Source: Macrosoma leucophasiata (Eukaryota > Arthropoda > Insecta > Lepidoptera > Hedylidae). From it: a stretch of DNA of 64,000 nucleotides. Below the pieces are notes generated by a model, which had not been told where the DNA came from, made no database searches, and worked only from the letters and a program-made list of their open reading frames with translations. A program made the translations under genes and the position numbers. Each line of letters begins with the position of its first letter. The stretch's first letter is position 1. Of the stretch, positions 21,001 to 26,688 are shown one piece after another. The DNA lies in contig JAWQUS010000017.1 of NCBI GenBank assembly GCA_036365455.1, positions 558,001 to 622,000 on the forward strand. Reading direction: 5' to 3'.

Positions 21001-22012
21001 ACAAATACAACAGCCAAAGAGATTTTATTACAAGTTCATACATACTATAATGCGAAAAGACTTTTTCCCCAACCTATTATTTACTTAAAATATTTTTTTG
21101 TTTTATTGTAACTAAGTATGTTTTATCGCATCATGCAGTTCACATTGGAGTAAAGTGATGACTGCAGCCAGCTATATAGACACTTACACAAAGACCAAAA
21201 GTCAAATTGCAGATGCGTTGCCACCCCTGAGACTAAGGGCGAGATTCACAGACCGCACTTCGACTTTACTTTCGAGCAAAGTACGCTTCGAACTGTCAAA
21301 ACCCATACATTTCTGACAGTTATAAGCATACTTTGCTCAAAGTAAAGTCGTAGTGCGGTCTGTGAATCTCACCATTAGTTATATTATATTGTCTCTGTGG
21401 TAGTTAAAATGAAGTTATCTTTGTTGGTGGCTTGTCGAAAATTTAAAGGATTTGATAGCACTAAAAATAAGTGTGTACATAGTATGTATGTATGTATCTT
21501 CACGCCAAATCCCTAAAGGGGTAGGAAAAGAGGGTGGAGCGCTAGATATCCCGATCCTGACACACTTAACGTGCTTCTTCTACATTCATTATTCTCTTTA
21601 TACATGCACGCCGATAAAAAATAAGTAAGTAATATAGATCATTAGTATAATTAATAAATAATATAAAAAATGCATTCTGCAATAAACATAGTATTTCATT
21701 AACATAATATAATTTTAAATACGAAAAGTGAAGCGCGCAAAAACCTACAAATACTTAAATTATTATTTTGAGCACATAATACAGTTAAAATGTTATCTGC
21801 TTTTAAGATACTTTACTTTATTCTTTTTTGTAATAATTGCTATCCATATATACATATCCTTACTAAGAATTAAAATTTGAATTTAATACGTTAAAATTAA
21901 AAAAATATACTTCTTGTCAGTAATAAAAAAAAATCACTTGAAAACTTCAATGTAACTCACCCGCATTGTCATCCTTAGGCACACTCTCATACACGACTTG
22001 TTCATTTGGCAT
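1..22012 (-). CDS. Gene A: SLC17-type MFS transporter (exons 1-8, 3' end off window)
   Basis: Predicted anion/phosphate-type solute carrier of the SLC17 (sialin, Na/phosphate cotransporter) family, a 12-helix membrane protein. Exons on the minus strand: 22012-21961, 12110-11833, 9746-9567, 7738-7600, 6760-6540, 4051-3902, 2830-2698, 1164-1046. All have AG/GT borders and their phases join into one frame of 424 codons. Family hallmarks are visible: an R-x-Q-L-S-V segment after helix 1 (exon 2), RFLQGMTQ...YPS-H-ML-KWAP..ERGRL in exon 4, HPKIT-EE in exon 5, PW...QIPLYMNKIL in exon 6 and NGIYSSLPYIAMY in exon 7. Gene B shows that exons 9-11 are missing and must lie left of the window. Intron 1 is about 9.9 kb and full of transposons. 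Family call is secure; the substrate cannot be read from sequence. Confidence 0.85.
205..518 (+). mobile_element. tRNA-derived SINE, family S1, full length
   Basis: The 5' head has a pol III A box (CCTAGTGGTAGCAGG) and a near-consensus B box (GGTTCGCTTCC). A conserved body follows, ending GGCGTGAAGTTACGTTT. About ten copies in both orientations lie across the window. Confidence 0.75.
840..1036 (-). mobile_element. SINE S1, 5'-truncated, abutting gene A exon 8
   Basis: Body and 3' end of the S1 family. It lacks the tRNA-like head and stops about 10 bp from the exon 8 donor. Confidence 0.7.
1046..1164 (-). CDS. Gene A exon 8 (last one in window)
   Basis: 119 bp encoding GLPMSGLFLIGFCFVNNTAV, then HSGIYVGFH. 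A truncated SINE ends about 10 bp beyond the GTAAGT donor. Confidence 0.83.
1307..1433. repeat. AT-rich foldback 1
   Basis: Arms of about 24 bp (ATTATGTATATTTAATGTCA...) near 1307-1332 and 1410-1433 are inverted copies around an AT spacer. Probably a MITE or foldback remnant in intron 8 of gene A. Confidence 0.5.
1441..1683. repeat. AT-rich foldback 2, about 65-bp arms
   Basis: 1441-1507 and 1617-1683 are near-perfect reverse complements, sharing GACTTAAATTTAGATAATAA. The spacer is a TA-rich 110 bp. It lies immediately next to foldback 1. Confidence 0.65.
1700..2500 (+). other. Unclassified repeat-like tract with 18-19-bp tandem repeat
   Basis: Two tandem copies of AGTCATAGAGTAACAGTC lie near 2090-2130, downstream of a TATAAA-type motif (about 2060). 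The organisation resembles a promoter or LTR, but no paired LTR or coding sequence is visible. Confidence 0.3.
2521..2598 (-). mobile_element. SINE S1 head fragment
   Basis: Only the tRNA-like 5' part with A and B boxes (GGTTCGATTCC on the minus strand) is present. Confidence 0.65.
2698..2830 (-). CDS. Gene A exon 7
   Basis: 133 bp encoding NGIYSSLPYIAMYFTTLL, then LADIIANRKVMS and MRRTFNTI. The family's conserved NG..SSLPY motif follows the splice junction. Confidence 0.85.
3296..3830. mobile_element. GC-rich MITE with GGGTGCGTCCACA ends
   Basis: Inverted ends GGGTGCGTCCACA and TGTGGACGCACCC bound 535 bp of GC-rich, CpG-rich DNA in an AT-rich intron. Flanking trinucleotides TGA and TTA fit a decayed 3-bp duplication, hinting at PIF/Harbinger or a relative. 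Confidence 0.6.
3902..4051 (-). CDS. Gene A exon 6
   Basis: 150 bp, phase 0 at both ends: RRKTPWKKIITSSAAW, then MTQIPLYMNKILHVDIKK. Same length as gene B exon 6. Confidence 0.85.
4085..4276 (-). mobile_element. Second tRNA-derived SINE family
   Basis: The minus-strand head has GGCAGTCCAGCGGTTTGAG and a perfect B box (GGTTCGATCCC, 4217-4207). The body resembles the tail at 49555-49700. Confidence 0.55.
4402..4761 (+). mobile_element. Non-autonomous Helitron, family H1
   Basis: Starts TC, has a (TCTG)n tract, and ends with a CG-rich hairpin, GCACAG and CTAA followed by T. Related to the copies at 17944, 24525 and 56916. Confidence 0.65.
4770..5130 (-). mobile_element. 5S rRNA-derived SINE with (ATT)n tail
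   Basis: On the minus strand the 5' third contains GTTAAGCA...GGGCGCGGTCGG and GATGGGTGACCGC. These are the box A/box C internal-promoter parts of 5S rRNA. The body has CGTGCTTCGGAGGGCACG and the 3' end has GTGCCCAGCAGCGGG plus an (ATT)n tail. A second copy is at 59390-59765. Confidence 0.65.
5725..5830 (-). mobile_element. LINE 3' end
   Basis: Contains the motif GGTTGACTGGTAGACAATGC and an AAATAAATAAATA tail on the minus strand. The same tail motif follows LINE coding sequence at 18490-18570. Confidence 0.45.
5876..6396. mobile_element. Element with about 95-bp inverted termini
   Basis: 5876-5972 and 6285-6396 are inverted copies, sharing CCAGATATGCTGCAAAC, TTTATAATCTAGA and GGTTGCCTATCAAAA. 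The inside carries no ORF. A foldback or TIR-type DNA transposon remnant in intron 5 of gene A. Confidence 0.6.
6540..6760 (-). CDS. Gene A exon 5 (helices 5-6, central loop)
   Basis: 221 bp encoding GIHIGTIIGFQLAGLF, WPATFWFLGG, and the loop SSPYEHPKITKEELVYI. It is three bases shorter than gene B exon 5, so the frame is kept. Confidence 0.87.
6836..6948 (+). mobile_element. Helitron family H3, 3'-truncated
   Basis: Starts TCCTACTAACATTATAAATG, a typical lepidopteran Helitron head. The following S2 repeat interrupts it. Confidence 0.5.
6949..7215 (+). repeat. Short dispersed repeat S2 (GGTGGTAGAGCTCC family)
   Basis: A 265-290-bp unit starting CTGGTGGTAGAGCTCCAGTG and ending with TTGCCACTTCCATTACAT and an A-rich tail. 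Roughly twenty full or partial copies in both orientations occur in the window. It has no ORF. The A-rich tail suggests a SINE; I see no clear pol III B box. Confidence 0.65.
7331..7422. repeat. Near-perfect 40-bp hairpin made of LINE sequence
   Basis: Arms 7331-7370 and 7383-7422 match at 39 of 40 positions around a 12-base loop. The arm includes CATGCCCGAACCATCGAAGC, nearly the same as the MLRWFGH codons of the RTE LINE at 12235-13367. Confidence 0.75.
7600..7738 (-). CDS. Gene A exon 4 (SLC17 signature)
   Basis: 139 bp beginning FGWMAMCVCRFLQGMTQ and ending ERGRLGTYAYTG. It contains the family signature around PSTHTMLGKWAP. Donor GTTAGT. Confidence 0.88.
7826..8035. mobile_element. TIR element with TGACGTGACAACGTC ends
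   Basis: TTTGACGTGACAACGTCTT (about 7831-7849) recurs inverted as AAGACGTTGTCACGT (7966-7981). A conserved outer stretch (CCTTAAAACCGACTTTACAG) follows. Transposon-like; superfamily not assigned. Confidence 0.45.
8055..8215 (+). repeat. S2 repeat, 3' half
   Basis: Matches the second half of S2 from TAATAACTACCACTGAGACA to the A tail; the 5' half is absent. Confidence 0.55.
8757..9038 (+). repeat. S2 repeat, full length
   Basis: Full unit with CTAGAGCTCCAGTGACGGA at the start and an A-rich end, in intron 3 of gene A. Confidence 0.65.
9107..9190 (+). mobile_element. 5S-SINE 3' end fragment
   Basis: Carries CTCGTGCCCAGCAGTGGGAC and an (ATT)n tail: only the 3' end of the 5S-related SINE family. 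Confidence 0.5.
9285..9546. repeat. 70-bp inverted repeat containing half a tRNA-like unit
   Basis: 9285-9356 and 9475-9546 are nearly perfect reverse complements around a 118-bp spacer. The right arm continues a tRNA-like sequence. It sits 20 bp from the exon 3 donor of gene A. Confidence 0.75.
9441..9517 (+). tRNA. tRNA-like sequence (pseudogene or SINE head)
   Basis: The acceptor arms GACTTCA/TGAAGTC pair over 7 bp, the D stem is GCTC/GAGC, and the T arm is GCGAG-TTTGAGT-CTCGC. The anticodon stem has a mismatch and the anticodon is ambiguous. A decayed relative lies at 56569-56640, so a SINE origin is more likely than an active tRNA. Confidence 0.35.
9567..9746 (-). CDS. Gene A exon 3 (helices 2-3)
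   Basis: 180 bp in phase 0, residues 111-170: TYKWNKATQEMILFSFF, then GYTCMMIPMGMFAQRFGGK and a third helix ending TPWLPIF. Identical in length to gene B exon 3. Confidence 0.87.
10086..10335 (+). repeat. S2 repeat
   Basis: Nearly full unit, missing about 20 bases around the internal CTAAATGG segment. It ends in a long A run. Confidence 0.6.
10385..10505 (-). repeat. S2 repeat, 5' fragment
   Basis: Inverted 5' part of S2 ending at GGTAGAGTTCCAG, located 50 bp from a direct copy. Confidence 0.45.
10535..11155 (+). mobile_element. Dispersed element R3 (GTGCGTGTCGGGC family)
   Basis: Begins AGGGTTCCGT, contains a (GTCT)n tract, and ends TGGCCCGACACGCACTTGAC. Related pieces lie at 15364, 23468, 30195, 34440 and 41145. 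Non-coding; probably a non-autonomous DNA element. Confidence 0.5.
11532..11812. mobile_element. MITE with ACTGAGCCCG inverted ends, copy 1
   Basis: Ends AAAGCGCAATACACACTGAG and CTCAGTGTATAATGGGCTTT are imperfect inverted copies. The inside is GC-rich (CCGCCGAC repeats). A second copy is at 46975-47277. It ends only about 20 bp before gene A exon 2. Confidence 0.65.
11833..12110 (-). CDS. Gene A exon 2 (helix 1 and glycosylated loop)
   Basis: 278 bp, residues 18-110. It carries VRHTQ, a hydrophobic helix, then MRAQLSVSVVAMT. A loop follows with several N-glycosylation sequons (NET, NYT, NIT, NYT, NKT) and ends at NWNVYR. Pyrimidine-rich acceptor at 12111-12112; GTGAGT donor. Confidence 0.85.
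12139..13539 (-). mobile_element. Helitron family H2, split by an RTE LINE
   Basis: Outer parts 12139-12234 and 13368-13539 together match the intact copy at 25727-25981. The 3' hairpin and CTAG lie at 12142-12139, and the TC start is at 13539. The middle is the LINE at 12235-13367. Confidence 0.75.
12235..13367 (-). pseudogene. 5'-truncated RTE-like LINE, copy 1 (reverse transcriptase)
   Basis: An open frame of about 370 residues covers the RT C-terminal half: AFDRVLRKELWDILPEYGID, VKQGCVLS, the catalytic box LLYADDAVIV, and a thumb/tail with LLYGSESW and MLRWFGHIERM. The element copies itself by target-primed reverse transcription. A 13-bp target duplication (AAATAAAATTGTG) flanks it at 12222-12234 and 13368-13380. 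The 3' end carries a TATG-rich tail, as in RTE elements. Lacking the endonuclease and the RT N-terminus, it is dead on arrival. Relatives: 38205-39430 and 47326-48094. Confidence 0.85.
13601..13900 (-). mobile_element. SINE S1, near full length
   Basis: Body and tRNA-like head; the B box GGTTCGATTCC has decayed to CTTGGTTCGATTCCTG. Confidence 0.65.
14286..14378. repeat. Hairpin, 23-bp perfect arms
   Basis: ACCTTATGTAGCCTCGTGGA (from 14286) recurs inverted at 14356-14378 with a 47-base loop. MITE-like. Confidence 0.6.
14385..14590 (+). repeat. Lepidopteran dispersed repeat R4
   Basis: Contains CACCTGATGGAAAGTGATCA and GTAACACCAGGGGAGTTGC. Related copies lie at 58985-59160 (inverse) and 61245-61335. 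It is a widespread element in Lepidoptera by general knowledge. Confidence 0.45.
14844..15128 (+). repeat. S2 repeat, full length
   Basis: Full unit from CTGGTGGTAGAGCTCCAGTG to the A tail, in gene A intron 1. Confidence 0.65.
15364..15990 (+). mobile_element. R3 element interrupted by a Helitron
   Basis: Left and right parts match the copy at 10690-11155. The 185-bp Helitron 15743-15927 lies between them. A (C)10 run occurs near 15560. Confidence 0.5.
15743..15927 (-). mobile_element. 185-bp Helitron family H4, copy 2
   Basis: Starts TC (15927) and ends CTAG (15743) between host A and T. GC-rich 3' hairpin. Same length as, and nearly identical to, the copy at 22364-22548. Confidence 0.85.
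16058..16293 (-). mobile_element. SINE S1 with internal deletion
   Basis: The 3' end and the tRNA-like head are present, but part of the middle (about 60 bases) is missing. Confidence 0.6.
16298..16588 (+). repeat. S2 repeat, full length
   Basis: Full unit directly abutting the preceding SINE; ends in A12. Confidence 0.65.
17300..17345 (+). mobile_element. RTE LINE 3' tip with (CATA)n tail
   Basis: GGGACTAGGCGAAAAGATAC followed by CATACATACATA matches the extreme 3' end of the RTE copies, in opposite orientation. Confidence 0.45.
17366..17540 (-). repeat. S2 repeat, 3' half
   Basis: Inverted S2 from the A tail to CCGGAAATTACAGG. The T18 run at 17366 is its A tail. Confidence 0.6.
17944..18279 (+). 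mobile_element. Helitron family H1, copy 2
   Basis: TC start, (CTGT)n, the conserved GACGGGACTTTCACTGGCAG, and end GTCGCGGGCACAGCTAG followed by T. Confidence 0.75.
18493..19166 (-). pseudogene. LINE 3' fragment with RT C-terminal tail
   Basis: A 68-residue frame (19089-18883) ends with SFAVSSIKLWNTLPLEI, the typical last block of CR1/Jockey-type LINE ORF2. It is followed by a 3' UTR with GGCGGGCTTAATGCCACTAG (plus strand) and an AAATAAATAAATA tail. 5' truncated next to a MITE. Confidence 0.6.
19170..19463. mobile_element. MITE with 35-bp TIRs and TTA duplication
   Basis: Termini start GGGCGCTTGTGCACTAC and end GTAGTGCACAAGCGCCC; TTA flanks both sides (19167-19169, 19464-19466). TIR and 3-bp TWA target fit PIF/Harbinger. 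Non-coding. Confidence 0.75.
19798..21075 (-). mobile_element. mariner transposon with both TIRs
   Basis: Inverted ends of about 26 bp (GGTTCGGGAAAAAGTTTCTT and GGTTGGGGAAAAAGTCTTTT, inward) match at 22 of 26 positions. They bound 1.28 kb, the usual mariner size. The transposase is broken (see next entry). Confidence 0.8.
19872..20898 (-). pseudogene. mariner transposase, frameshifted
   Basis: Cut-and-paste DDE/D transposase. The start MSESNEEIRYILKFYYKK is at 20895. A frameshift follows within a run of A, and then a stop (TGA) after GPSAVSV in the N-terminal DNA-binding half. The catalytic half is open from 20516: first Asp in ITGDEKWI, second in LHDNAIPHTS, third in SPDLAPSDFHLF. The last two are separated by 34 residues, the mariner D,D34D signature. 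All three acidic residues survive, so decay began in the N-terminal part. Confidence 0.85.
21120..21235 (-). repeat. S2 repeat, partial
   Basis: Inverted middle and 3' part, from GCAGTTCACATTGGAGTAAA to CCACCCCTGAG. Confidence 0.5.
21233..21379. mobile_element. MITE with about 45-bp TIRs
   Basis: Arms begin CTAAGGGCGAGATTCACAGA and end TCTGTGAATCTCACCATTAG, leaving a short 50-base centre. A strong snapback structure. Confidence 0.75.
21485..21618 (-). mobile_element. RTE LINE 3' tip
   Basis: Matches the last 130 bases of the RTE copies (TCTTCACGCCAAATCCCTAA...CATGCACGCCGAT) with a TATG-repeat tail. Confidence 0.65.
21961..22012 (-). CDS. Gene A exon 1 (start codon)
   Basis: The ATG lies at 22012-22010, and 52 coding bases (MPNEQVVYESVPKDDNA plus one base) run to a GTGAGT donor. 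Gene B begins with an aligned 52-bp exon (MSNEKVAYES...), which supports this start. Confidence 0.8.
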
Positions 22013-22121
22013 ATTCCACACAAATGTTGCAACACACACGCGCAAACGCACTTCTAGGAAATCGATTCGAAAACGATAATCGTCGCGTTTGCATGTGTGA
22101 GTGAGAAGCGGCGCGTCGCAG

Positions 22122-22136
22122 GTGTCTTTTTATTTG
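22122..22136 (-). promoter_or_regulatory. Possible TATA-like core promoter of gene A
   Basis: An AAATAAAAAG run lies about 115 bases upstream of the gene A ATG. Between it and the ATG is GC-rich, repeat-free sequence. Weak evidence from spacing and composition only. Confidence 0.2.
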
Positions 22137-22363
22137 CCTTTTGTTTAATTAAACTAAAATATTATTTATTTCAATGGTCTATATAAAACAACATGTTGAA
22201 GACGTAGACCTACCATTTTTTTATTGAATGTGTTCGGGGTGAGGCACATCGCCAGGCTTCACTAGAGATAGGACATTGCAACAGTGTCCTAGCAGACTCT
22301 ACTAAGGATGACGCTAGAATACAATTCGCTTGCATTTATAATACATAAGAATAAGTATTTACA

Positions 22364-22548
22364 TCTTAATATATATAAATCTCGTGTCACAATGTTTGTC
22401 CTCAATGGACTCCTAAACCACTTAACCGATTATAATAAAATTCGCACACCATGTGCAGTTCGATCCAACTTGAGAGATAGGATAGCTTACATTACGCTAT
22501 GACTAATAGGAGCAGAGCAGCGCGGGCGAAGCCGGGGCGGGCCGCTAG
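22364..22548 (+). mobile_element. 185-bp Helitron family H4, copy 3
   Basis: Starts TCTTAATATATATAAATC and ends GGGCGGGCCGCTAG between A and T. Nearly identical to 15743-15927 in the opposite orientation. Confidence 0.85.
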
Positions 22549-22705
22549 TTTACTATAATATTGTGCTAAGATGCGTTTTATTTTTAAATATGATTTATAA
22601 AACAGCTATTTAAAAGATAAATAATTCATTCAAAATAATTCATAGCACTACCTGTTAGTTTGTGAAATTAGCAAACTGATAACGTAAAATTTAATAAAAT
22701 TGTAA

Positions 22706-23017
22706 CTGCCTCGGTAGCCTAGTGGTAGCAGGCCACTACTACTACGCTGAGGTCCTGGGTTCGATTCCCGGGTAGGGGGTTATCAGAGATAATGGTGAAA
22801 AAGCCTTTATGTCTGGTTCTATTGGGATTTTTCCATTTTCTGGAAATTTCCCGGTACCTCAAAGTTTGGTAATGTGCCCGGAGATGTCAACAGGCTCGCC
22901 ACCTGTTACATGGGCCAAAACGTAACCGGCGAATCGTGGGTGTTTGCATGTATGCTTGAATGCATGCATTTACCTCTGCCTACCCCTTCGGGGATTACAG
23001 GCGTGAAGTTACGTTTA
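22706..23017 (+). mobile_element. SINE S1, best-preserved copy
   Basis: Intact A box (TAGCCTAGTGG) and B box (GGTTCGATTCC), full body and 3' end. Lies just upstream of gene A. Confidence 0.75.
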
Positions 23018-23171
23018 ATAAAATTATATGAACTGTATGTTGAATTATTGTGATACATTTTTTCAGTTAAGTTAAGCGTAAATTTAGTCATTCTTATCGT
23101 CAAATAATTTATTCATAATGTCAATAAACACAGTAAAAAAAACTGTTATGTTATTAGCTATTTTAAACTAA

Positions 23172-23358
23172 TCTATAATATAAAAATAAGTCGGGTTTTC
23201 CTTCCTGACGCTATAACTCCAGAACGCACCAACCAATTTCCACGGTTTTGCATTCGTTGGAAAGGTCTCAGGCTCCGTGAGGTTTATAGCAAAGAAAATG
23301 CAAGAAAAAATATTTATAAAATGACATCCACGCGGGCGAAGCCGCGGGAAACAGCTAG
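23172..23358 (+). mobile_element. Helitron family H5
   Basis: TC start, a perfect 3' stem-loop GCGGGCGAAGCCGC and terminal ACAGCTAG before T; 187 bp. Confidence 0.75.
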
Positions 23359-23467
23359 TAGGGTATAATAAATAACAGAAGTAAAAGCAGATCTGCTGCT
23401 TCAGGGATTAAAACTCTAGTGAAGCGCGAGTGGAAGTGTTATTTATTGGGCTCCGTGCGATCTTCAT

Positions 23468-24020
23468 GAAAAAACCGGACAAGTGCGAATTCGACTCGCG
23501 TGATGAGGGTTCCGTACATAATCTAAATTTAATGTGTTTTATTTGAATACTCAAGCTTTTTATAGGTTTTCCAGTAATCTATAGACAAAGAACTTTTTTC
23601 CACATTTTTTTCAAAATTTTAAGTTTAGTAGTTTCGGAGATAGGGGGAAGGAATGGTCAATTTTCGTCGTTTTTCTTAAATAACTTCAAATTTGTTTATG
23701 CAAAAATTATAAAAAAATATTTCTGAGATGCTGACAACAATTTTTTTCATTTGATATGTCACTCGACTAGTTAACGATTTTTTTTTTATTTTTTGATTTA
23801 CCCCCCGTAAGTGCCCCCCCTGCTTAAAATTTATTATTTTACTTGACGTGTTCATCTTTGGGTCACCAATTTACACATATCCGTCAAATTTCAACTCAAT
23901 CGGTCGAGTAGTTTCGGAGCAAATTGGCTGTGACAGACGGACAGACAGACAGACAGACAGACGCACGAGTGATCCTATAAGGGTTCCTTTTTTCCTTTTA
24001 AGGTACGGAACCCTAAAAAG
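23468..24020 (+). repeat. R3-related long dispersed repeat
   Basis: From CCGGACAAGTGCGAATTCGA to AAGGTACGGAACCCTAAAA, with (GACA)n and A/T runs. Non-coding. Confidence 0.5.
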
Positions 24021-24104
24021 ACATACAGTCGCCTGTATTGAGAACCTCCTCCTTTTTGAAGTCGATTAAAAAGCAGACTAACTCAATTAGTATTCTGCTA
24101 ATGG

Positions 24105-24330
24105 CGTAGGAACGTGAGGTCCCCATCGCTCACTTGTGGAGGAAACTCTTACACTAGTGCATTCGGTCAACCGAAAAATGAAGGTCGGTAGTTACTATTT
24201 ACTACCGACCTAATGGAATGGTTTGACCTGCATTTTTCGTTAGCTAATGGTAGTTATATCGTAGAACTTATAACACGGGGCACGTTTGGCATTTGCCAAT
24301 CCACATGTCAAGCAAGGCGATTATGAGTGC
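24105..24330 (+). repeat. Dispersed repeat R5
   Basis: Shares a GGTCAACCGAAAAATGAAGG-type segment with 28195-28340 and 48535-48700. It contains an inverted pair around CGGTAGTTACTATTTACTACCG (interrupted). Function unknown. Confidence 0.4.
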
Positions 24331-24524
24331 AGATTTAATTATCCACTAATCTTAAAGTCCATTTGCACTCACATACAAAACCGGGCTTATTTATTTCATG
24401 AAGTAGTAAACACAGTTTACATTTTTTTTTGTTTCAGATAGATGTTTATACGAGTATGCTACAGTATTACTTACTATCATTGTAAACTATACGCTTGTTT
24501 GCCACTTTATGAAATTAAAAATCA

Positions 24525-24972
24525 TCTACCTATACAAATAAATTAAATTGGAGTGTCTGTTTGTTATATTAAAATAACAGCTTTTTACTAAATGCATGTA
24601 TATAAGTACCGTGTATACACACGGTACTTATACCAAAACAACATTTTTTTACAATTTTTGTCTGTCTGTCAGTATGTTTGTTTGTTCCCGCTAATCTCGG
24701 GAACGGCTGGACTGATTTTGACTGGACTTTCACTGGTATAAGTACCGTGTATACACACGGTACTTATACCAAAACAACATTTTTTTTACAATTTTTGTCT
24801 GTCTGTCAGTATGTTTGTTTGTTCCCGCTAATCTCGGGAACGGCTGGACCGATTTTGACTGGACTTTCACTGGCAGATAGCTACTTTTATACAAGCTGCG
24901 CCCACGACTTCGTCCAGGTAGATACTGAACAATCATAAATTCTCACGCGGACGAAGTCGCGGGCACAGCTAG
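24525..24972 (+). mobile_element. Helitron family H1 with internal duplication
   Basis: Standard H1 ends (TC; GGGCACAGCTAG before T). About 130 bp is tandemly duplicated inside (24600-24735 and 24735-24867). The unit includes a hairpin with 16-bp arms GGTATAAGTACCGTGT. Confidence 0.75.
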
Positions 24973-25137
24973 TACTAAAAAAAAAACTTTAATGTTTACT
25001 TTAATGGGATCTGCAATATGTTCTTTTAGCTAATTCAGTCAGTTTTGAATTTCACTTACTCGACATACCTATATATTAATATGTTTCGAAGTCAGTGACA
25101 TTCAACTTAAAAAAATAAATAAAAAACATTACAGTTT

Positions 25138-25330
25138 TTTTACTGACGGTAGAGTTCCAGTGTGAGCTCGAGGGCGTAGGCACCATCACATTACGTAATC
25201 TATCTGCCGCCAAATGGTAGTGTTCAACACTATCTTGTTCCGGTTAGATGGTAATGTATGGTCCAGTAATAACAATCACCAAGACATGAACAACTAAGGT
25301 ATCAGGGGTGGCAACGCATCTGCATTTGGT
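25138..25330 (+). repeat. S2 repeat, diverged
   Basis: First two thirds of S2 with many substitutions; an older copy. Confidence 0.5.
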
Positions 25331-25726
25331 CCGGCAATCGTTCTCCTACTAGACAGAGATACTGAACCCTCCGTCGACAGGACGATTATTTTTTTTCCAG
25401 TTTTACAGCAGAGTATTTCACCTATGGACTGTTCGCCGACAGAACCTTTGGTATATGGCACTTAAGACGCCATACCGTCTCACCTACTCTATGTTTCACC
25501 GACACGACGATAAACCTAAAATTCTTTTAAATACAAGCCTTTTCATCTTTCGGTGTTGATTAGGCGAGGTGGGGACCGTGGACGCCTCCGACTTAGCCAG
25601 GCTAGGTCAAAGAGTGCGGTAAGCGAGCTCCGCTCGCCCGCCTTATCATTCGGTGCTAGGTTTTTTTTTCTTTGCTGACAGTCTCCAGATATTGTCTACT
25701 ACAGTGACTAAACTTTTATATATTAA

Positions 25727-25981
25727 CTAGCTGACACGGCAAACATCGCTTTGCCTCAGAATGAAATAATGTGTCAAAGGTTTGATTGATGCGGACTATT
25801 TGTATGGGAAAATGAAATTGTGGTTTTTACTATTTCTCTTCAATTCCTTCATATTTTTTTACCTTTTAAACCTTCTCTGGACTTCCAAAATTCATTCAAA
25901 TCCAAAATTAGCCAAATATGTCCCGTCATTCTCGAGTTTTAGCGAGACTAACGAACAGCAATTGATTTTTATTTATATAGA
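25727..25981 (-). mobile_element. Helitron family H2, intact
   Basis: Starts TCTATATAAATAAAAATCAA, has CTCGCTAAAACTCGAGAATG, a GGCAAA/TTTGCC 3' hairpin and CTAG before T; 255 bp. Confidence 0.8.
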
Positions 25982-25994
25982 TTTACACAGTATA

Positions 25995-26238
25995 CTGGTG
26001 GTAGAGCTCCAGTGATCCATTGATCCATTGATGTTAAGTATTGACTGCAGCCTATAGACACCCACACAAAGACCGAGGTCAAAATGCAGATGCGTTACCA
26101 CTCTTGAGGCCTAAGGTAATATGCCTCCTAACCGGAACACGATAGTGCTGAACACTACCATTTAGCGGCAAGTATATTAGGAAATGTGGTGGTGCCTACG
26201 CGCGCGACCTCCGTAACTGGAGCTCTACCACCAGTTAA
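25995..26238 (-). repeat. S2 repeat with rearranged end
   Basis: Inverted S2, but its 3' side carries a second, oppositely oriented CTGGTGGTAGAGCTCCAGTG. Both ends therefore read as the S2 start. Confidence 0.6.
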
Positions 26239-26445
26239 AACTAAACCTGTATGTTATATCTATATAAAGAACTCCCATTATCCACTATCCACTACAGTGA
26301 GTGTATTGTAGTCTCAGTAGATACTTATACTGAGATTATTGTAATGCAATCGCTACATGGTTGTTAAACATATCCAAATGAGATGGAAAAAAAAAATTTG
26401 GAGGCTCTTCGTTAAGGATGAAGTTATAATAAAGATAAACGCATT

Positions 26446-26460
26446 TTTATTATTTTTATT
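26446..26460 (-). promoter_or_regulatory. Gene B polyadenylation signals
   Basis: Two AATAAA hexamers on the minus strand, 26451-26446 and 26460-26455, lie 146-160 bases after the stop codon. That is a plausible 3' end for gene B. Confidence 0.5.
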
Positions 26461-26605
26461 TCATTATATACTTCATATTGCCACTAAAAACATGACGTAT
26501 ACTCTGTTTAACATTACAAAAACGACATGATTATTCGTGCATAGAATATCATTCATATTTTCTGTTCTTTGTTTTGTAACATTCTTAATTTCGTCTAAGT
26601 TCTTT

Positions 26606-26688
26606 TCATTGTTCCACTTCAGTAGATTTCTTCACAATCACAATCTCTTTCTCTTTCATAACGCAAATCATCTCTTCATTTTCAATAT
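26606..26688 (-). CDS. Gene B exon 11 (stop codon)
   Basis: 83 bp encoding a charged tail, DIENEEMICVMKEKEIVIV then KKSTEVEQ, and TGA at 26608-26606. It is in phase with exon 10. Confidence 0.8.
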
